Assembly (NCBI RefSeq): GCF_002811955.1
Contig: NZ_NPEF01000232.1
Location: forward strand, 1 to 5,841
Length of the DNA stretch: 5,841 nt
DNA from: Leptospira ellisii
GTDB taxonomy: Bacteria > Spirochaetota > Leptospiria > Leptospirales > Leptospiraceae
Reading direction: 5' to 3'
Shown: positions 1 through 5,841 of the stretch, piece after piece
How the letters are laid out: each line of letters begins with the position of its first letter
Position numbering within the stretch: position 1 is the stretch's first letter
Made by a program: the position numbers and the translations under genes
Notes under the pieces: generated by a model
Seen by the model: the letters and a program-made list of their open reading frames with translations, nothing else
The model's database searches: none
What the model was told of the DNA's origin: nothing

Positions 1-523
1 TTTCCGGAATTTCCACGAGAACCAACGAAGTGGTTTCCAAATACGGACAAAAGGGTCTTATGATCCTGGATACGAGGAAAACGCTGCCCGGATATCGAAA
101 ACTCGCCAAATACGCGGTGTTTTGCGGAGGTGGGAGCAATCACCGACTCGATCTTTCCGAAATGGCGATGATCAAGGACAATCACCTGGCGATGTATTCT
201 TCCGCAAAGGAGCCGGTTCAGAAAATCAAATCCCGTTTTCCGGGAAGACTTGTGGAAGTCGAAATCGACGCCTTGTCCCAGTTGGAAGACGCGGCTTTCT
301 CCGGCGCGGACGTGATTCTTTTGGATAACTTTTCGCTTCCCGATACGAAAGAGGCGTTCGAAATTTTGAAACGGACCGCTCCCGGAGTTCTTGTCGAATT
401 TTCGGGAGGAATCACGCCCGAAAAATTGGAAGCGCTCTCCGAATTTTCGGGGGCCGGAGTCAGTATGGGATACCTGACGCATACGACCCGGTTTTTGGAT
501 TTGGGTCTGGACATAGAACACTG

Positions 524-524
<1 letters not shown>
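1..524 (+). CDS. nadC: Quinolinate phosphoribosyltransferase (decarboxylating), 3' part
   Basis: This enzyme joins quinolinate to PRPP to give nicotinate mononucleotide, CO2 and PPi, the step where de novo NAD synthesis enters the pyridine pathway in the cytoplasm. The reading frame enters from the left edge (first full codon at base 3) and gives 173 residues; the family is usually about 280-290, so roughly 110 N-terminal residues lie outside the window. Seen in the fragment: SGIST near its start (the family's SGIAT), DTRKTLPG at fragment residues 23-30, GGGSNHR at 42-48, KDNH at 58-61, then ILLDNFS, EFSGGIT and a closing SMGYLTHT. The Arg/Lys of TRKT, the His-Arg of NHR and the Lys of KDNH are the known substrate-binding residues of the family and are all present. 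A GTG at base 30 is an internal codon, not the start, because family homology continues upstream of it. The TGA stop overlaps the ATG of the next gene by one base, so the two are probably translationally coupled. Confidence 0.95.
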
Positions 525-2551
<2,027 letters not shown>

Positions 2552-2552
2552 C

Positions 2553-2559
2553 GAGAGGT
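2553..2559 (+). promoter_or_regulatory. Shine-Dalgarno site that fixes a TTG start
   Basis: GAGAGGT lies in the 14-base gap after the rsh stop codon and ends six bases before TTG at 2566. This spacing supports TTG as the initiator. The first in-frame ATG (residue 12) would fall inside the hydrophobic signal segment and would remove the positive KK pair that a signal peptide needs. Confidence 0.75.
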
Positions 2560-2565
2560 ACTTTC

Positions 2566-4372
<1,807 letters not shown>

Positions 4373-4377
<5 letters not shown>

Positions 4378-4388
4378 GGCAATAAGGC
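4373..4388 (+). repeat. Tandem 8-bp duplication AATAAGGC spanning stop codon and ribosome site
   Basis: Two exact copies of AATAAGGC lie back to back (4373-4380 and 4381-4388). The first copy contains the TAA stop of the lipoprotein gene; the second supplies the AAGG core used to start the next gene. A small slippage duplication is the simplest origin. Confidence 0.8.
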
Positions 4389-4391
4389 GAG
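4384..4391 (+). promoter_or_regulatory. Shine-Dalgarno region of the 355-residue gene
   Basis: AAGGCGAG precedes the ATG at 4395; its AAGG core ends seven bases before the start codon. It supports that start and lies within the second copy of the local tandem repeat. Confidence 0.6.
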
Positions 4392-4394
4392 TCC

Positions 4395-5462
4395 ATGAAC
4401 AAACGGAATCGATTGGGGGAATTGGGAGGGGTCATCCGCGATTTTCTCACGTCTCCTAAGATTCCGAATTTTATCGAACTTCTCGAGAAGGGGCTCGATA
4501 AGGAATTATTTTACGATCCCGAAAAAACGAGACCGGAGATTCCGATCGAGGATCTTCCCGTGGACTATCGTCTGCGGGAATCCGGATTCGTGCGGAAAAC
4601 GTACGAAAGACTGTTTCCGGTTTCGCATCTATTTCGCATAACGTATCGATATGAACGCGAGTATCTGGACAATTTTATGCCCCTGTCCGCGGAGAAATAC
4701 ATAGGGCGTGGTTCGTATAAGTTCGTGTATGCGCTTCCCTGGAATCAGGTGGTAAAGATAGGGAAGTCGAAACTTCCCTCCGATCCAATTTTCGGATCCT
4801 TATACAAACACGTCGCCAAAAACCTGGAACGTTATCTGAAACCGGAAGAGATTCATCTTATGGATTTTTTGAAATCCAAAGCCTGGTCCCGTTCGGCCAA
4901 GGACGATCTGCAGTTCAAGTTTTCGAGAATGGGGTTGGAACGTCTTCATTATTGGAAGTTGAAGTCGCTGATTCCGGACCTGGTTCTGCCGACGAGATTT
5001 TTTATGGGTATGAGGGTGCGGAGAACTCCGTTCGGGATTCCCTTATTGACCCTGACTCCTTGCGACAATCAAAATCTTTTACCAGGAAAACATCTCAAGG
5101 AATTCATACGCTTGAACGAGAAGATTCGACAGAATCCGCTCCAGGACGCTTTTTTTCCGAAGTGGAAATTGAACTTCGACACGCATAAGTTCGGGGTGAT
5201 CAGCCGTTCCAAACTCAAGAAGATCGCGTTGGATTTTCATCGCGTGATCGAGGTGACGAAACATCTCGCATCGGAGGAAAAACTCATTTTCGATATACAT
5301 TCGGAGAATATAATCATTACGTTCCCCGATTTTTCCCTGAAGATTTTCGACTATCACGTGTTCGACGAACATCTATACGAACCCAGTAAGGAAAATCCTT
5401 CTCCGGAGATCGATCACATCAACACGATTCGAGAATTCGTCCGCTCCTTCGAGTTGGGGTAG
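4395..5462 (+). CDS. Hypothetical protein with protein-kinase-like fold motifs
   Basis: I do not recognise this 355-residue protein by family name. It has no signal peptide or membrane segment and is rich in basic and aromatic residues, so it is probably cytoplasmic. Several pieces fall in the order of a kinase-like fold. IGRGSYKFVY (103-112) resembles the Gly-rich nucleotide loop and is followed by VVK (K121), the place of the ATP-binding lysine. Glu151/Glu152 lie in a likely helix that could provide the partner acid. FDIHSENIII (299-308) matches the spacing of the catalytic loop D-x4-N (D300, N305), and LKIFDYHVF (315-323) matches the metal-binding D of DFG (D319). HRD and DFG are not canonical, so it resembles the divergent bacterial kinase-like groups (for example YrbL- or Kdo/WaaP-type proteins) rather than Ser/Thr kinases. 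Residues 1-95 show no motif I know. It starts 17 bases after the lipoprotein gene and is probably co-transcribed with it. The gene is well supported; the kinase-like reading is an inference from motifs. Confidence 0.85.
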   Translation: MNKRNRLGELGGVIRDFLTSPKIPNFIELLEKGLDKELFYDPEKTRPEIPIEDLPVDYRLRESGFVRKTYERLFPVSHLFRITYRYEREYLDNFMPLSAEKYIGRGSYKFVYALPWNQVVKIGKSKLPSDPIFGSLYKHVAKNLERYLKPEEIHLMDFLKSKAWSRSAKDDLQFKFSRMGLERLHYWKLKSLIPDLVLPTRFFMGMRVRRTPFGIPLLTLTPCDNQNLLPGKHLKEFIRLNEKIRQNPLQDAFFPKWKLNFDTHKFGVISRSKLKKIALDFHRVIEVTKHLASEEKLIFDIHSENIIITFPDFSLKIFDYHVFDEHLYEPSKENPSPEIDHINTIREFVRSFELG

Positions 5463-5507
5463 ATGGCGAAAGCGATAAAACGCCGTTATACGATGTTTCG
5501 GGCGTGC

Positions 5508-5570
5508 CTCGGAGCCGCCACAATATTCCAAAAGATGAATGTGTTTTGCGTCGGTTGCGGCGGCTCCGAG
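5508..5570. repeat. Perfect 12-bp inverted repeat with a 39-base interior
   Basis: CTCGGAGCCGCC (5508-5519) is the exact reverse complement of GGCGGCTCCGAG (5559-5570). Inside it, after one mismatch, CAA (5521-5523) can pair with TTG (5555-5557), and CAAAA (5529-5533) can pair with TTTTG (5544-5548), so a long interrupted hairpin is possible. It starts 46 bases after the last gene's stop. No T-run follows, so it is not called a terminator. Confidence 0.85.
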
Positions 5571-5581
5571 TCGCGTGACTC
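5568..5581. repeat. Small inverted repeat overlapping the 12-bp arm
   Basis: GAGTC (5568-5572) and GACTC (5577-5581) are complementary around a GCGT loop. Its left arm reuses the last three bases of the 12-bp right arm, so the full forms of the two pairings exclude each other. Confidence 0.5.
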
Positions 5582-5597
5582 CGGGCTCGCGGATTCC

Positions 5598-5626
5598 CGC
5601 TCGTCCTCTTCGAGGACGCTTGAGCG
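5598..5626. repeat. Compact 11-bp bulged hairpin
   Basis: GTCCTC (5603-5608) pairs with GAGGAC (5612-5617) around a TTC loop. CGCTC (5598-5602) pairs with GAGCG (5622-5626) after a four-base GCTT bulge on the 3' side. Alternatively CGTCCTC and GAGGACG (5602-5618) form a perfect 7-bp stem. It is strongly G+C rich and lies 27 bases after the 12-bp inverted repeat. Confidence 0.65.
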
Positions 5627-5707
5627 CCCTGCGGCCCGCTCACGCAAAAGAACGTCGTACAATGTCAATGTTCCGCCGTGCAACGCAACGTAGGAAATGC
5701 AGGAAGC

Positions 5708-5720
5708 AAGCGAATCGCTT
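5708..5720. repeat. Short palindrome AAGCG-AAT-CGCTT
   Basis: Five-base arms (5708-5712 and 5716-5720) flank AAT. An A-rich rather than T-rich tract follows on the + strand. Read on the - strand, the same stem is preceded by a run of T. Too short to assign a role. Confidence 0.4.
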
Positions 5721-5824
5721 CACGAATCAAAAAGAAAATCGAATCAAGCCGACTGCTTTCGCTGTAGTTGCGCTGTGAATTTGGAGATTGTGAGGTTGGT
5801 TCGTTCCTTCCTTCGAGCTGGATC

Positions 5825-5841
5825 GGGGAGACGTATCGTGA
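5825..5841 (+). promoter_or_regulatory. Possible ribosome site and GTG start at the right edge
   Basis: GGGGAG (5825-5830) is followed after seven bases by GTG at 5838, an arrangement typical of a gene start. Only one full codon fits before the window ends, so nothing can be said of the product, and the match may be chance. Confidence 0.2.

Larger units (their letters stand above)
5463..5841. other. Gene-poor structured intergenic tail
   Basis: No convincing gene is seen in these 379 bases. Short frames stay open on both strands at once (for example + 5463-5693, + 5539-5778, - 5486-5683), with products of low-complexity Arg/Ser/Ala/Pro composition, little ribosome-site support and no known motif. 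The first 190 or so bases are markedly G+C rich and packed with inverted repeats, while the stretch from about 5690 to 5760 is A-rich, with CGAATC three times (5711, 5723, 5740). The region could be a dispersed repeat, a non-coding RNA, or the termination zone of the four-gene run. No T-tract that would make a classical intrinsic terminator follows the stems. Confidence 0.6.

Noticed and set aside
5508..5570. Intrinsic terminator for the four-gene run
   Set aside because: The loop is 39 bases and no T-tract follows the right arm, so the usual terminator pattern is absent.
5486..5683. 65-residue frame on the - strand in the tail
   Set aside because: It needs a TTG start with no clear ribosome site, shows no motif, and overlaps other open frames. 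It is more likely a by-product of GC-rich repeat sequence, though conservation was not testable.
5463..5693. 76-residue frame starting with ATG directly after the TAG at 5460-5462
   Set aside because: Its ribosome site is poor (GGGG only three bases before the ATG), it runs through the 12-bp inverted repeat, its composition is low complexity, and the opposite strand is open as well.
5665..5841. Incoming - strand gene from the right edge
   Set aside because: The frame is open for 58 codons up to TGA at 5665-5667, but shows no known domain or family motif, so it cannot be told from chance.

Overview
The window reads as a chromosomal segment from a spirochaete, most likely a Leptospira species. 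That is an inference from protein style and codon use (many TTC, GAA, AAA, TCC and CGG-type codons, and a spirochaete-like lipobox), not a database match. By eye the G+C content is near one half, which is high for Leptospira, so the exact species is left open.

Layout. Four genes lie head to tail on the + strand from 1 to 5462 with almost no space between them. The first (1-524) is the 3' end of nadC, quinolinate phosphoribosyltransferase of NAD biosynthesis, cut by the left edge. Its TGA overlaps by one base the ATG of a long RelA/SpoT-type gene (524-2551) with HD hydrolase, synthetase, TGS, zinc-finger and ACT regions. It retains the residues expected of both a (p)ppGpp hydrolase and a (p)ppGpp synthetase. 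After 14 bases comes a TTG-started lipoprotein gene (2566-4377) for a YejA/OppA-like extracellular solute-binding protein, with no permease gene beside it in the window. After 17 bases comes a 355-residue protein (4395-5462) that I could not name by family. It carries the skeleton of a protein-kinase-like fold: a Gly-rich loop, a VVK lysine, a D-x4-N catalytic-loop pattern and a DFG-like D-Y-H.

The last 379 bases (5463-5841) hold no convincing gene. They are rich in inverted repeats, including a perfect 12-bp pair (5508-5519 / 5559-5570) and a compact bulged hairpin (5598-5626), and short frames stay open on both strands. I read this as a structured intergenic element, either a dispersed repeat or a non-coding RNA/termination region. 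The right edge may just reach the start of another gene.

Working together. The tight spacing suggests one transcript linking NAD synthesis, the stringent response, a peptide-type binding lipoprotein and a putative kinase-like protein. A shared theme of nutrient sensing is possible but is only inference. The promoter must lie upstream of the window or inside the genes; none could be supported here.
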